Below, one piece after another: positions 8,308-15,963 of a DNA stretch of 34,535 nucleotides. Each line of letters begins with the position of its first letter. Within the stretch, counting starts at the first letter, position 1. The notes beneath the pieces were generated by a model. That model made no database searches. It was not told the origin of the DNA and saw only the letters and a program-made list of their open reading frames with translations. Both the position numbers and the translations under genes were made by a program. The DNA comes from CAZKMM01 sp964553915 (GTDB lineage Bacteria > RBG-13-61-14 > DRUE01), in contig CAZKMM010000010.1 of the NCBI GenBank assembly GCA_964553915.1, forward strand, positions 1 through 34,535, given 5' to 3'.

Positions 8308-8825
8308 CCAGATTTAGAAGCCTTCTGGTTGACCAAAAGCTTTTTCCAGCCCTGTTTTTGAAAATGCACTTCTGCCAGTTCTCTTCCCCCTCCGCTCCTC
8401 CTGATTTTTACCACTACCCCGTAGTCCTTCCAGAGCGGATGATAAATAGTCTCTCCAGGCTTATATACCTCGCTGGGTTTATATTCCCGGGATTTCTCTG
8501 GATTTATTTCATACTCCACAGCTGGGGCGGGTTCCTCTTTTTTCTTCTTTTTGCTTTTTTTCTTTTTGCCTGATTTTTCTTTGGGTGGAGTTGGAGGAAT
8601 AATCTCTATCTCTTCTTCCTCTTCCAGCATCTCTTCCTCTTCTTCCGCTTCCTCCTCTCTCAGCTCATCTGCCACCTGGAGAATATCTATAGGTTTGGTC
8701 TCATTACATTTCGGACATCTCACCCAGACCAGATGAGGATTTGAGGAATCTCTCTGGACAATGGGCATTTCCAGTTCCTCATCACAGATAGAGCAATATT
8801 CTAATACGGTCTTTTCTTTTTTCAT
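8304..8825 (-). CDS. zinc-ribbon protein with acidic linker and C-terminal Tudor-like domain
   Basis: I do not recognise a named family for the whole 173-residue protein. It has an N-terminal zinc ribbon (CSICDEELEMP at about 11-21, then VRCPKCNETKP), a very acidic run rich in Glu at about 55-75, a Lys/Ser-rich run KEKSGKKKKSKKKKKEE, and a C-terminal domain KPGETIYHPLWKDYGVVVKI ending HFQKQGWKKLLVN. The last part resembles the Tudor-like C-terminal domain of PcrA/UvrD helicases (pattern GxxVxHPxFGxGxV), which contacts RNA polymerase; CarD-like domains are an alternative. AAGGA lies eight bases before ATG. The gene sits between khpA and the sulfatase-like gene, so a transcription or RNA role is possible. 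Confidence 0.65.
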   Translation of the reverse strand: MKKEKTVLEYCSICDEELEMPIVQRDSSNPHLVWVRCPKCNETKPIDILQVADELREEEAEEEEEMLEEEEEIEIIPPTPPKEKSGKKKKSKKKKKEEPAPAVEYEINPEKSREYKPSEVYKPGETIYHPLWKDYGVVVKIRRSGGGRELAEVHFQKQGWKKLLVNQKASKSG

Positions 8826-8855
8826 TGTAGGTTCCTTGTGAAACTTTTATTAAGT

Positions 8856-9107
8856 TTATTCGTCCAGGATTTCCAGGATGTATCTTTTCCCATCCTTACC
8901 GCTGGCAGCCATCAGCAGGGTGCGAATCGCCTGGGCATGAGCACCTTTTTTGCCAATCACCTTGCCGATATCCTCTTTTGCCACTTTCAGCTCAATCACA
9001 CAGGAATATTCTCCGCTCACCTCATTCACCTGCACCTGCTCGGGATGGTCAACCAGTTTCTTGGCAATCATCTCAACCAGTTCCTTCATACCTTTTTCCT
9101 CTGCCAT
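8856..9107 (-). CDS. khpA: KH-domain RNA-binding protein KhpA
   Basis: Small (83 residues) single-KH RNA-binding protein of the YlqC/KhpA family, which with KhpB binds many transcripts and affects cell division in Firmicutes. The KH signature IGKVIGKKGAHAQAIRTLL, with GxxG formed by GKKG, lies at about residues 47-65. The N-terminus KGMKELVEMIAKKLVDHPEQ and the C-terminus RYILEILDE match the family, as does the length. GGAGGG lies about seven bases before ATG. It is first in its minus-strand run and has its own clear promoter, divergent from tRNA-Pro. The usual neighbours rpsP and rimM are absent. Confidence 0.92.
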   Translation of the reverse strand: MAEEKGMKELVEMIAKKLVDHPEQVQVNEVSGEYSCVIELKVAKEDIGKVIGKKGAHAQAIRTLLMAASGKDGKRYILEILDE

Positions 9108-9174
9108 CTCTTGCCCTCCGCTTTTAGCTTACTATTTCTCCCTCGGGAAATTATCCAGCTCCTGATGATTCTCC

Positions 9175-9203
9175 ATTATAAATTCAGTCTGAAAAAAATG
9201 CAA
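9175..9203 (-). promoter_or_regulatory. putative housekeeping promoter of khpA
   Basis: Minus strand TTGCAT (9198-9203), 17-base spacer, perfect TATAAT (9175-9180). The start would fall near 9168, giving a leader of about 60 bases with a Shine-Dalgarno. It is back-to-back with the tRNA promoter. Confidence 0.65.
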
Positions 9204-9230
9204 GTAATCGTTAGATACTTCTTTTGATTT

Positions 9231-9258
9231 TTGCAAAAAATAAGATGATGTTTATAAT
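9231..9258 (+). promoter_or_regulatory. putative promoter of tRNA-Pro
   Basis: TTGCAA (9231-9236), 16-base spacer, TATAAT (9253-9258). Predicted initiation near 9265, four bases before the mature tRNA 5' end. Confidence 0.7.
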
Positions 9259-9268
9259 AAAAACTAGT

Positions 9269-9345
9269 CGGGATGTAGCGCAGACTGGTAGCGCGCTTGG
9301 TTCGGGACCAAGAGGTCGCGGGTTCAAATCCCGCCATCCCGACCA
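9269..9345 (+). tRNA. tRNA-Pro, anticodon CGG
   Basis: A complete 77-base cloverleaf. The acceptor stem CGGGATG (9269-9275) pairs with CATCCCG (9335-9341), followed by discriminator A and an encoded CCA. The D stem is GCGC/GCGC. The anticodon stem CTTGG/CCAAG holds loop TTCGGGA with anticodon CGG, which reads the codon CCG. The T stem GCGGG/CCCGC has loop TTCAAAT. The CGGG-type acceptor start is typical for proline tRNAs. It is the only tRNA seen in the window and lies convergent with the pilB-like gene, which ends 20 bases downstream. No clear terminator follows, only a five-T run after CCA. Confidence 0.97.
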
Positions 9346-9365
9346 TTTTTATTTCCGGACTGGCT

Positions 9366-12155
9366 TTAAGTAATATCTTCAAATTCCTCTGAGGTGCGGA
9401 CAAAATCTGGCATTGTGGTTCGGGTAACCTCTTCCAGGGTAGTTATTTTGTTCTTGACTTTGGTCAGCCCTGCCTGGCGGAGGGTTTTCATCCCCAATCT
9501 AATCGCTTCTCTTTTCAGCTCGGCCGGGGTGGCGCCCGCGAGAATCAATTCAGAAATTTCTCCCCGAACCGTAAGCACTTCAAAAAGTCCGATTCTGCCC
9601 TTATAACCCCGATGAGCACATTCCGGGCATCCTCTTCCTACATAAGGAACAAAATCATCCACTTCCTCCGGAGAAACCCCCATTTCAATTAAAGTTCTCT
9701 TGGGAATTTCCACCGGCTCCATACAATTCGGGCAAAGCTTTCTTACCAACCGCTGGCTGACCACGGTATTAAGGGAGGCGGTAATCAGGAAGGGCTCAAT
9801 TCCCATATTTAAAAGCCGACTGATAGTGCTGGGAGCATCATTGGTATGAACCGTGGAAAGAACTAAGTGTCCGGTAAGAGCAGCTTTGATGGCAATTTCT
9901 GCGGTTTCAAAATCGCGAATCTCTCCGACCATAATAATATCCGGGTCCTGACGGAGAAAAGCCCGAAGGGTGAAGGCAAAATTCAGCCCGATTTCATCTT
10001 GCATCTGCACCTGATTGATTCCCTCCAGATAATATTCCACCGGGTCTTCTGCGGTGGAGATGTTGTCTGTGACTTTATTTAATTCCAGAAGGGAAGAATA
10101 AAGAGTGGTGGTTTTGCCACAGCCACTGGGACCGGTGACCAGCACCATTCCATAGGGCTGAGAAATTCCCCAGCGGAATGCTTCCAACTGCTCCGGCTCC
10201 ATCCCCAATTTGGTCAAATCCAGCTCCAGAGAACTTTTATCCAGAATTCTCAGCACCACTTTTTCTCCCCACATTGTGGGAAGGGTGCTAACCCGAAAGT
10301 CCAGCTTTTTGTTTCCCACCTTCATAGACATTCTTCCATCTTGAGGAAGCCGACGTTCCGCGATATCCAGCTTGCTCATAATCTTCAACCGGCTCACCAC
10401 CGCATTTTTTAGTTTATAAGGAGGGGAGACAATCGGATAAAGCACTCCATCTATTCGGTATCTGATTCGGAAGGCATTTTCATACGGCTCAAAATGGATA
10501 TCGCTGGCGCCTTTCTGAATTGCATCAAAGATGATATGATTAACCAGCTTAACTACGGGCGCCTCTTCACTGGCTTTCTCCAGCTCAGAGATGTCCACAT
10601 CGTCTTCTTCAATCTCTGCAAGGTTGATATCAGAGTCATCAAAAGTGCTCATCACCTCATCCAGCATAGCTGCGGAATCGTGGAATTTATCTATGGCTTC
10701 TTTGATTTGATTTTCGGTTGCTACCACCGGCTCCACTTTGTAATCGGTGAGGAACTCTATCTCCTCAATCGCCTGAAGATTGGTAGGGTCTGCCATTGCC
10801 ACCACCAGGGTTCTGCCGGTTCGGTTGATGGGAATAGCTTTATATTTCTTTGCTAATTCCTCAGGAATCAAGGAGACAATCTCCTGGTCTAATTCCATTT
10901 CTTTGAGGTTAACCGCGGGCACTTTATAATATTTGCTTAAAAAGTCGCTCAGGTCGTCATCTTCAATTGCTCCCATCTCGCACAGGGTGTTAAGAAGGCT
11001 GGTGCCTTTTTCCCGCATCCGTTTAATTGCTTCATTGAGCTGGATGGAATCTATAATTTTATTCTGTACCAAAAGTTCACCAATTTTAACTCCTCCGGTC
11101 CTTCCGGGCAGATAGGCATCCACCGCCTCTCGCAGATTGGAAAGGAGCAGGTCAGAAAGCTTTTGCTTGACCAGGGCTTTTTCATCCTCAATTGGTTCTG
11201 GCTCTGAAGCAGGCTTTTTCGCTACCGCGGGTTGAGCTGAGCTACGGGAAGCAGGTGGCGGGGAAGGGGAGGGGAATTCATCTCCTCCTACCGGCACCTG
11301 TTCCAGTTCTAAGTTAAGCTCCTGAGCGGTTTGCTCTGGTTCTATCTCCTCCAGCTCTATTACCCGGGAACGACGAGGTATTTTGACCGGCGGTTCTTCA
11401 AATTCCTTAATGCTTTTTCTCTCTTCCACTTCCAGCAGGTCGCAGAGAAGTAGAATATAGACAATTTTCAGGGTTTCTGCCAGAGGGAGGTCACTTGAAG
11501 CGATAAGGCGGGCAAAGGCTTTCCCCTCCCGAGCCTGTTCAATCAATTTCTTTTCTTCCACCGAGAAAAGAAAAAACTCTTTTTTCTTTTCCCATTCCGG
11601 ACGGAGCTTAATCCATTTTTCCTTTAATGGCTCCAGCTCCTTCTCAAGCCTTCTTAAATCATAATGCTTTTTAATTCCCTGATAAATAATCTGCTCGGGA
11701 ACAATCGGGAAAAGTTTGACGGAAAACTGAAATTTACTTACCGGAATTTCTTCAAATTCAAAATTCCCTTCCTTCAGGGCAAAAAGGCTCACCAGCTTCA
11801 GCTCCACCTGTTTTTTCAGCCAGGTCTCTAACTCCTCCTGAGTGAGAAGCCCTTTTTCCAGCAGTATTTCCCCAATATCCTTGTCTTCGGAAAGAGCAAG
11901 CTCCTCCAACACTTCCTCCAGGTCTTCTTCGCTGAGTTTTCCCGCTTTCAAAAGAATTTGACCAAGAGCTTCCTCAATCGGACCATACTCCACAAAGGCA
12001 GAATCTCCTGCCAGGAAATAAACTTTCTTTAAAACCAGATTATCTTCTGGATTTCTAACAGTTAAAATCCCGGTTTTTTCCCGTCCAGCAATGGAATAAA
12101 ATACCCGGGCAAAAGGAATATCTTTGAAATTGCCTTTTTTTACCAGCTCTGGCAT
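9366..12155 (-). CDS. pilB: PilB/GspE-family secretion ATPase with N-terminal DUF4388 domain
   Basis: Hexameric ATPase that powers type IV pilus or type II secretion-like assembly. At 929 residues it is far longer than the usual roughly 560. Order: a DUF4388-like domain (about 1-165) containing two 24-residue motifs of MshEN type (63-86 and 93-116); an acidic, Pro-rich linker (about 260-325); a MshEN-type N domain (about 345-480) with KIGELLVQNKIIDSIQLNEA; then the ATPase with FRIRYRIDGVLY, Walker A GPSGCGKTTT (about 672-681), LRQDPDIIMVGEIRD, and a tetracysteine zinc site CPNC...CPEC (about 808-845). It appears monocistronic with its own promoter. No pilus genes lie next to it, so the PilB versus GspE choice is open. 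Confidence 0.88.
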   Translation of the reverse strand: MPELVKKGNFKDIPFARVFYSIAGREKTGILTVRNPEDNLVLKKVYFLAGDSAFVEYGPIEEALGQILLKAGKLSEEDLEEVLEELALSEDKDIGEILLEKGLLTQEELETWLKKQVELKLVSLFALKEGNFEFEEIPVSKFQFSVKLFPIVPEQIIYQGIKKHYDLRRLEKELEPLKEKWIKLRPEWEKKKEFFLFSVEEKKLIEQAREGKAFARLIASSDLPLAETLKIVYILLLCDLLEVEERKSIKEFEEPPVKIPRRSRVIELEEIEPEQTAQELNLELEQVPVGGDEFPSPSPPPASRSSAQPAVAKKPASEPEPIEDEKALVKQKLSDLLLSNLREAVDAYLPGRTGGVKIGELLVQNKIIDSIQLNEAIKRMREKGTSLLNTLCEMGAIEDDDLSDFLSKYYKVPAVNLKEMELDQEIVSLIPEELAKKYKAIPINRTGRTLVVAMADPTNLQAIEEIEFLTDYKVEPVVATENQIKEAIDKFHDSAAMLDEVMSTFDDSDINLAEIEEDDVDISELEKASEEAPVVKLVNHIIFDAIQKGASDIHFEPYENAFRIRYRIDGVLYPIVSPPYKLKNAVVSRLKIMSKLDIAERRLPQDGRMSMKVGNKKLDFRVSTLPTMWGEKVVLRILDKSSLELDLTKLGMEPEQLEAFRWGISQPYGMVLVTGPSGCGKTTTLYSSLLELNKVTDNISTAEDPVEYYLEGINQVQMQDEIGLNFAFTLRAFLRQDPDIIMVGEIRDFETAEIAIKAALTGHLVLSTVHTNDAPSTISRLLNMGIEPFLITASLNTVVSQRLVRKLCPNCMEPVEIPKRTLIEMGVSPEEVDDFVPYVGRGCPECAHRGYKGRIGLFEVLTVRGEISELILAGATPAELKREAIRLGMKTLRQAGLTKVKNKITTLEEVTRTTMPDFVRTSEEFEDIT

Positions 12156-12159
12156 CTTC

Positions 12160-12172
12160 TAATTTATCTTAA
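12160..12172. repeat. 13-bp direct repeat, left copy
   Basis: TAATTTATCTTAA, identical and in the same orientation at 14020-14032. The copies flank the low-GC patch holding the radical-SAM remnant and the ligase gene. This copy overlaps the -10 region and leader of the pilB-like gene. Confidence 0.6.
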
Positions 12173-12194
12173 CATCAGCCCTGCTGAGCGTCAA
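12166..12194 (-). promoter_or_regulatory. putative promoter of the pilB-like gene
   Basis: Minus strand TTGACG (12189-12194), 17-base spacer, TAAGAT (12166-12171). The predicted start near 12159 leaves only about four bases before the ATG at 12155, and there is no Shine-Dalgarno. Confidence 0.5.
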
Positions 12195-12222
12195 TAAACA
12201 TCTAGTCAGAAAAATTGAAAAA

Positions 12223-12683
12223 ATGCTTTTGATTTACCCGCCCGTGAGTTTTTTCCGTCAAAAGTATCAAACAATGTCATCTGCTTTTAGGGAATTCCTC
12301 TGCCTTTTTCCAGTCAATTTCAGAACCCTCTTGTATAAAGCGGAGACCTCTTGTTCACAAGCTCCCCAATGGATTTTTCCTGAAAGCTGGACCTAAACGA
12401 ATTGGCTATTTTATTTCCCGGAAACCGAATTGCGGAAATCTGCCAGGAAAGGGGATATCTCAAATCTGATTATGACTTCTCAGATATTGATTACTTTGAA
12501 GCCAGATTTGATACAGAAAATTGGACCTCAGAGCAGATTGAAAAAATGAGAAGAAAATGGTTCTGGAAATAGAACCTGAGTCTGCTTTTCAAGCATCCGA
12601 TCCGCTTCTTTTACCGCTACAAAACTATCATCTCACGCCCCAAACTCTTATATGCGATAATCAAGCGGAGAATCAGAAGATAA
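12223..12683 (+). pseudogene. decayed B12-binding/radical-SAM protein gene (N- and C-terminal remnants)
   Basis: This stretch of about 540 bases between genes has no intact long frame but translates into pieces of one family. ATG 12223 starts MLLIYPPVSFFRQKYQTM, like the N-terminus of cobalamin-binding radical-SAM proteins, and stops at 12394. Just before that stop, another frame reads LKAGPKRIG, resembling the family motif around KAGxKRI. From about 12402 a third piece reads ILFPGNRIAEICQERGYLKS, then KMRRKWFWK, typical of the family's C-terminal region. An in-frame TAG (12570-12572) is followed in the same frame by FKHPIRFFYRYKTIISRPK to a TAA at 12681-12683. The catalytic CxxxCxxC segment is missing, so a large middle deletion, frameshifts and a nonsense mutation are inferred. 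Recognition is by eye. Confidence 0.6.
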
Positions 12684-12695
12684 TTGCATTTATCC

Positions 12696-13964
12696 TTAAA
12701 TAATTTTTTTCTTTTGTCTCTCGGTCATTCCAACAAAAATGCCCAGGCATATATAAAAATGACGAAAATCTTCAATATCCAAAAAAAGCGAAGCCAAAAG
12801 CATGCCAACAACAGCCCAAAACATAAGTTGAAGTTCAAGCGGAGCAGAAGGTTTTAGCGAGAACTTGGCTGAGCGCTTTATTATCCATCCCAGAAAAAAT
12901 AAATAGCTAATAAGTCCTAATATTCCTCTTGTTGACCATAAATTAAGAAATATATTATGCCCATCAACACCTTCTGGGAAGTTACAATGTATTTTACAAT
13001 TGCCTATTTTTAAAGGTCCTGTGGCGCATTTATCTAATCCACGACCCCAAAAAGGGTTGTTTCTTATTTGTTCTAGAGCGCTTTTCCATATAATTTGACG
13101 AGGAGTGGGATTGAAGAAAAATATAAATTTTGGTTCTATTTCTTTGCCTTTAAGAGCCTGAACAAAATGAGAAAATTTTGGACTGTAAAAGCAACTAAAG
13201 AGCACAAAAATTAAAAGAAAGGATGAAAAAATTAAACTGAAAGCCTTTCTTAAACGATTTTTAGCACTATGTGCTTTCCAAAATCCGAATGCAACAAAAC
13301 AAAGAAAAAATGAGCGCTCCAGGCTAAAAAAATCTACTATGAAAAGCAATATCAGCAATATTATCCACAAAGCTCGATATTTTTGAGATTTTTTAGCCCA
13401 AAAATAAAATATGAAAAAACTTGGAATAAGATAATGGGCAAGGTATGCTGCACTCAATAAAGTGCTTGATATTCGGGGATAATGTCCAGAGGGAAGATCA
13501 AGCCCATAACCCGCTATGAAAAGATTCTTTTCAAATCCTGCATAATAAAACACAATACCTAAAAGTCCGCAAATGATTACCAAAACACCAGAAAATGCCC
13601 ACACCAAAAAAATTTTTTCATAATAAACTACTTTAGATTCTAGCAAATATACGCTGATAATAAAAATAAAAATGAGATAAAGCTGAATTATGATCTCAAA
13701 AGACGCTTTTAAGAAATTGTGTGAAAAGCAAAGAGCCAAAAGCATCGGCAAAATTACAGATACGCCTGCCAGCCAATAACCTAAAGCAGGAAATTGCTTC
13801 CTTTTCCACCAAATCAAGCCTGTTATTAAAAAAAGAAAAAACGCAATAAAATCACTCAGTTGAACTTTATAATTCAAGATGCTTATTTGTGGAAATTTCA
13901 TCAAGGGAAGGGTAAAAATCAGCACCAAAAATATAATGCCAGCAGTTTTTTCTATGATTTTCAT
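12696..13964 (-). CDS. O-antigen ligase/polymerase-like membrane protein (Wzy_C family)
   Basis: 422-residue polytopic membrane protein with about eleven hydrophobic segments and a large periplasmic loop at about residues 265-345. In this loop, NPFWGRGLDKCATGP and GHNIFLNLWSTRGILGL match the Wzy_C pattern (NP..G.G ... HN.yl......G..G). Members join or polymerise lipid-linked glycans in the periplasm; the specific substrate cannot be told. Sampled lines of this gene are about 25-33% GC, against about 45% in its neighbours, and it is rich in AAA and ATT codons. This and the flanking direct repeat suggest acquisition by transfer. No Shine-Dalgarno precedes the ATG. It is convergent with the radical-SAM remnant. 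Confidence 0.8.
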   Translation of the reverse strand: MKIIEKTAGIIFLVLIFTLPLMKFPQISILNYKVQLSDFIAFFLFLITGLIWWKRKQFPALGYWLAGVSVILPMLLALCFSHNFLKASFEIIIQLYLIFIFIISVYLLESKVVYYEKIFLVWAFSGVLVIICGLLGIVFYYAGFEKNLFIAGYGLDLPSGHYPRISSTLLSAAYLAHYLIPSFFIFYFWAKKSQKYRALWIILLILLFIVDFFSLERSFFLCFVAFGFWKAHSAKNRLRKAFSLIFSSFLLIFVLFSCFYSPKFSHFVQALKGKEIEPKFIFFFNPTPRQIIWKSALEQIRNNPFWGRGLDKCATGPLKIGNCKIHCNFPEGVDGHNIFLNLWSTRGILGLISYLFFLGWIIKRSAKFSLKPSAPLELQLMFWAVVGMLLASLFLDIEDFRHFYICLGIFVGMTERQKKKII

Positions 13965-14019
13965 TTAAAATTCAATGAGTTGGCAAGTAGAATTTCTTAT
14001 CTTTATTTAAAAGTTAACA

Positions 14020-14032
14020 TAATTTATCTTAA
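14020..14032. repeat. 13-bp direct repeat, right copy
   Basis: TAATTTATCTTAA, identical to 12160-12172. It lies in the AT-rich 125-base gap between the ligase start and the end of the BamB-like gene. No other gene is seen in that gap. Confidence 0.6.
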
Positions 14033-14089
14033 ACGAAATCAAACCGGCAAAAGCACAGGAAAGCTCAGAGTCTATCAGTCCTTTTTTCT

Positions 14090-15199
14090 TTATTTGTTTG
14101 TTATTCCACAATAAAGTTCTCTTGGGGAAATTTCCAGCAGATAGCCCTTTGAGCTGAGAAGATAAATTTTGCCCTTTTCAAGGCAGGCTTTCTGACCCCT
14201 TCCCGGGTATTTTTTTATCAATTTCAGCTCCTCACTGGCAGGCTCAAAAGAATAAATCCTACAAGATGTGATGATTAAGACCGCTTTTTCACCAGGGAAA
14301 ATCCCCAGCACCTTCTGGCGATGCCATTTCTCCAGCTCCTTCAAATCAACCCGCTCCTCAACCAATCCCACGCTTGCGTCTATTTTTAAAAGCTCCAGGT
14401 CCTGATTGAGTAAATAAATATTGCCAGCAAAAAATTTCGGAGCAACCAAAACCTGCTCCTCAAGGCTCCAGAAAACCTTCCCGGTTTTTTTGCTTAAAGC
14501 AGAAATGCCTATCTTAGAACTGGGATAAATAGTTTTCTGGTCAGAAATTAAGGGGAAATCAAGGTCAGAGAGGATTTTACCCGCAAAAATCTCTCTTTTC
14601 CAGAGCATTTCTCCAGTTTTCAGCTGATAACTCGCTACCACACCGGCACGAGAGGCAACAAAGACACGCTCGCGGTCAATCAGGGGCGGGCTGGCTCCCA
14701 AAAGGCTCAGTTTTTTCCCGGCTCCCAAAAGTCTCTGGAGCCAGACCAGCTCACCGGACTCCTCATTCAGGGCATAAACCCATCCCTGCCCGCTCTGAAA
14801 AACTACCAGCCCATCACTTATTGCCGGAGTGCTGGCAGAGGAGTCTTTAAACTCAAATCTCCAGAGTTCTTTACCACTTTCCAGCTTCCCGCAGACCATA
14901 ACCCCTTCTTGGCAGGGATAATAAAATTTACCTTCTGAAACCATCGGCGGAGCACAGGGGGTGCAAAAGCTTTTTTTCTGCCAGAGAATTTTTCCCTCCG
15001 GGGTGATTAAGCTCATCCATCCCCGGCTGGTCAGGGCAAAGATGCCCTTTTCATTAAACACCAGCCCTGCCCTTTCCCGATGATTAAATTTACTTCTAAA
15101 AGCGGGAGAGGGAACTAATGGATATCGTTTAATCCCTCCTTCTGAGAGACCTAGCAGAAGGACCCCAGAAATCAGGCATAAAAAAAATTTCTTAATCAT
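14090..15199 (-). CDS. PQQ-repeat beta-propeller protein, BamB-like
   Basis: 369 residues with an N-terminal hydrophobic export signal (MIKKFFLCLISGVLLLGLSE). A series of propeller blades follows, each with the W-type repeat: GKILWQKKS, GKELWRFEF, GELVWLQRL, GEMLWKREI, GKVFWSLEE, with intervening STPAISDGLVVF-like strands. This resembles BamB, the outer-membrane-assembly propeller, but no lipobox Cys is seen, so it may be periplasmic and soluble. The gene overlaps the YfgM-like gene by four bases (ATGA); E. coli also pairs yfgM with bamB. That pairing supports a role in outer-membrane protein folding, but PQQ propellers are diverse and the assignment is an inference. Confidence 0.7.
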   Translation of the reverse strand: MIKKFFLCLISGVLLLGLSEGGIKRYPLVPSPAFRSKFNHRERAGLVFNEKGIFALTSRGWMSLITPEGKILWQKKSFCTPCAPPMVSEGKFYYPCQEGVMVCGKLESGKELWRFEFKDSSASTPAISDGLVVFQSGQGWVYALNEESGELVWLQRLLGAGKKLSLLGASPPLIDRERVFVASRAGVVASYQLKTGEMLWKREIFAGKILSDLDFPLISDQKTIYPSSKIGISALSKKTGKVFWSLEEQVLVAPKFFAGNIYLLNQDLELLKIDASVGLVEERVDLKELEKWHRQKVLGIFPGEKAVLIITSCRIYSFEPASEELKLIKKYPGRGQKACLEKGKIYLLSSKGYLLEISPRELYCGITNK

Positions 15200-15951
15200 T
15201 GCACTAAAATGGCATTAAGCTCCAGCTCGGCTAATTGAGCATAAATAGAGTCCGGATAAAGCTGAATCAATTTTTCCAGCTCCTCTTTGGCAGGCTGGGT
15301 TTTTCCTAATTTTGCCAGGGTTTTTGCCTTGCCCAGGCTGGCTTCTGCTAAATAGGTTTCATCTTTAGAATCTAAAACCTTTTGATAGTATTCCAGAGCC
15401 TTTTCATACTCTCCCTTACCGTAATAAGCCTGTGCCATTCCCAGGTAGGCGGTCAGGCCCAGGCTTAATCCTGCCTGAGAATGATGTTTTTCCAGGGAAG
15501 AGAAAAAATCCTGAAAATAATAAAGCGCATTATCCCAATCTTCCTGCTCCAGATAAAGGCTTGCCAGATGATAGCGAGCTTCCAGACCTGGCTCGCTTTT
15601 TCCAAATTTATCTATCACCTGCTTAAACTTGGCAATGGCATCCTCACTCCGCTCTTTTTGAGTAGCATAAGATTTACTCCCCTTGATAATCTGGTCAGTG
15701 GTAAGTTCTTCGGTTAAGGGAGTGTTTAAAATGGAAAAAGCCTGGGCTAAAAGATACTCTGCTTTCTGCCTCTGGGTGCGATAAGAATAACTTGCCAGAT
15801 TAATCAAGAGCAAAATCAACAATAATCCGGCGCCTATTCCAATAGCCAGATTTTTTCTTTCTGCCAGATATTTTACTACCCGGTCCGTAAAGGTAATGAA
15901 CTCATCTGGCTTTTTAATCTGCTTTCTTGAAACCTTAATTTTTTTTGCCAT
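15196..15951 (-). CDS. YfgM-like membrane-anchored TPR protein
   Basis: 251 residues from ATG 15951, chosen because AAGGAGG lies about five bases upstream (an in-frame TTG sits one codon before). Topology: a basic cytoplasmic N-terminus, one membrane helix NLAIGIGAGLLLILLLINLA (about residues 35-54), and a periplasmic domain of TPR-like helices: AIAKFKQVIDKFGKSEPGLE, DNALYYFQDFF, EKALEYYQKVLDSKDETYL, PAKEELEKLIQLYPDSIYA. This matches the YfgM/TPR_21 architecture, linked in E. coli to SecYEG and periplasmic chaperones. It is followed by the BamB-like gene with a coupled start and preceded by the NSS symporter gene at 12 bases. Confidence 0.75.
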   Translation of the reverse strand: MAKKIKVSRKQIKKPDEFITFTDRVVKYLAERKNLAIGIGAGLLLILLLINLASYSYRTQRQKAEYLLAQAFSILNTPLTEELTTDQIIKGSKSYATQKERSEDAIAKFKQVIDKFGKSEPGLEARYHLASLYLEQEDWDNALYYFQDFFSSLEKHHSQAGLSLGLTAYLGMAQAYYGKGEYEKALEYYQKVLDSKDETYLAEASLGKAKTLAKLGKTQPAKEELEKLIQLYPDSIYAQLAELELNAILVQ

Positions 15952-15963
15952 CAATTCCTCCTT

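Noticed and set aside
8830..8845. parS-like half site ending GTGAAAC
   Set aside because: Only 11 of 16 bases match the canonical parS palindrome, and the left half overlaps the Shine-Dalgarno of the zinc-ribbon gene.
9176..9403. Minus-strand reading frame with a segment resembling GFEPATSWSR
   Set aside because: It is the antisense of tRNA-Pro; this peptide is a well-known false product of translated tRNA genes.
12570..12572. In-frame TAG as a recoded (pyrrolysine-type) codon
   Set aside because: The surrounding gene lacks its middle and is frame-broken, so simple decay is the better explanation.
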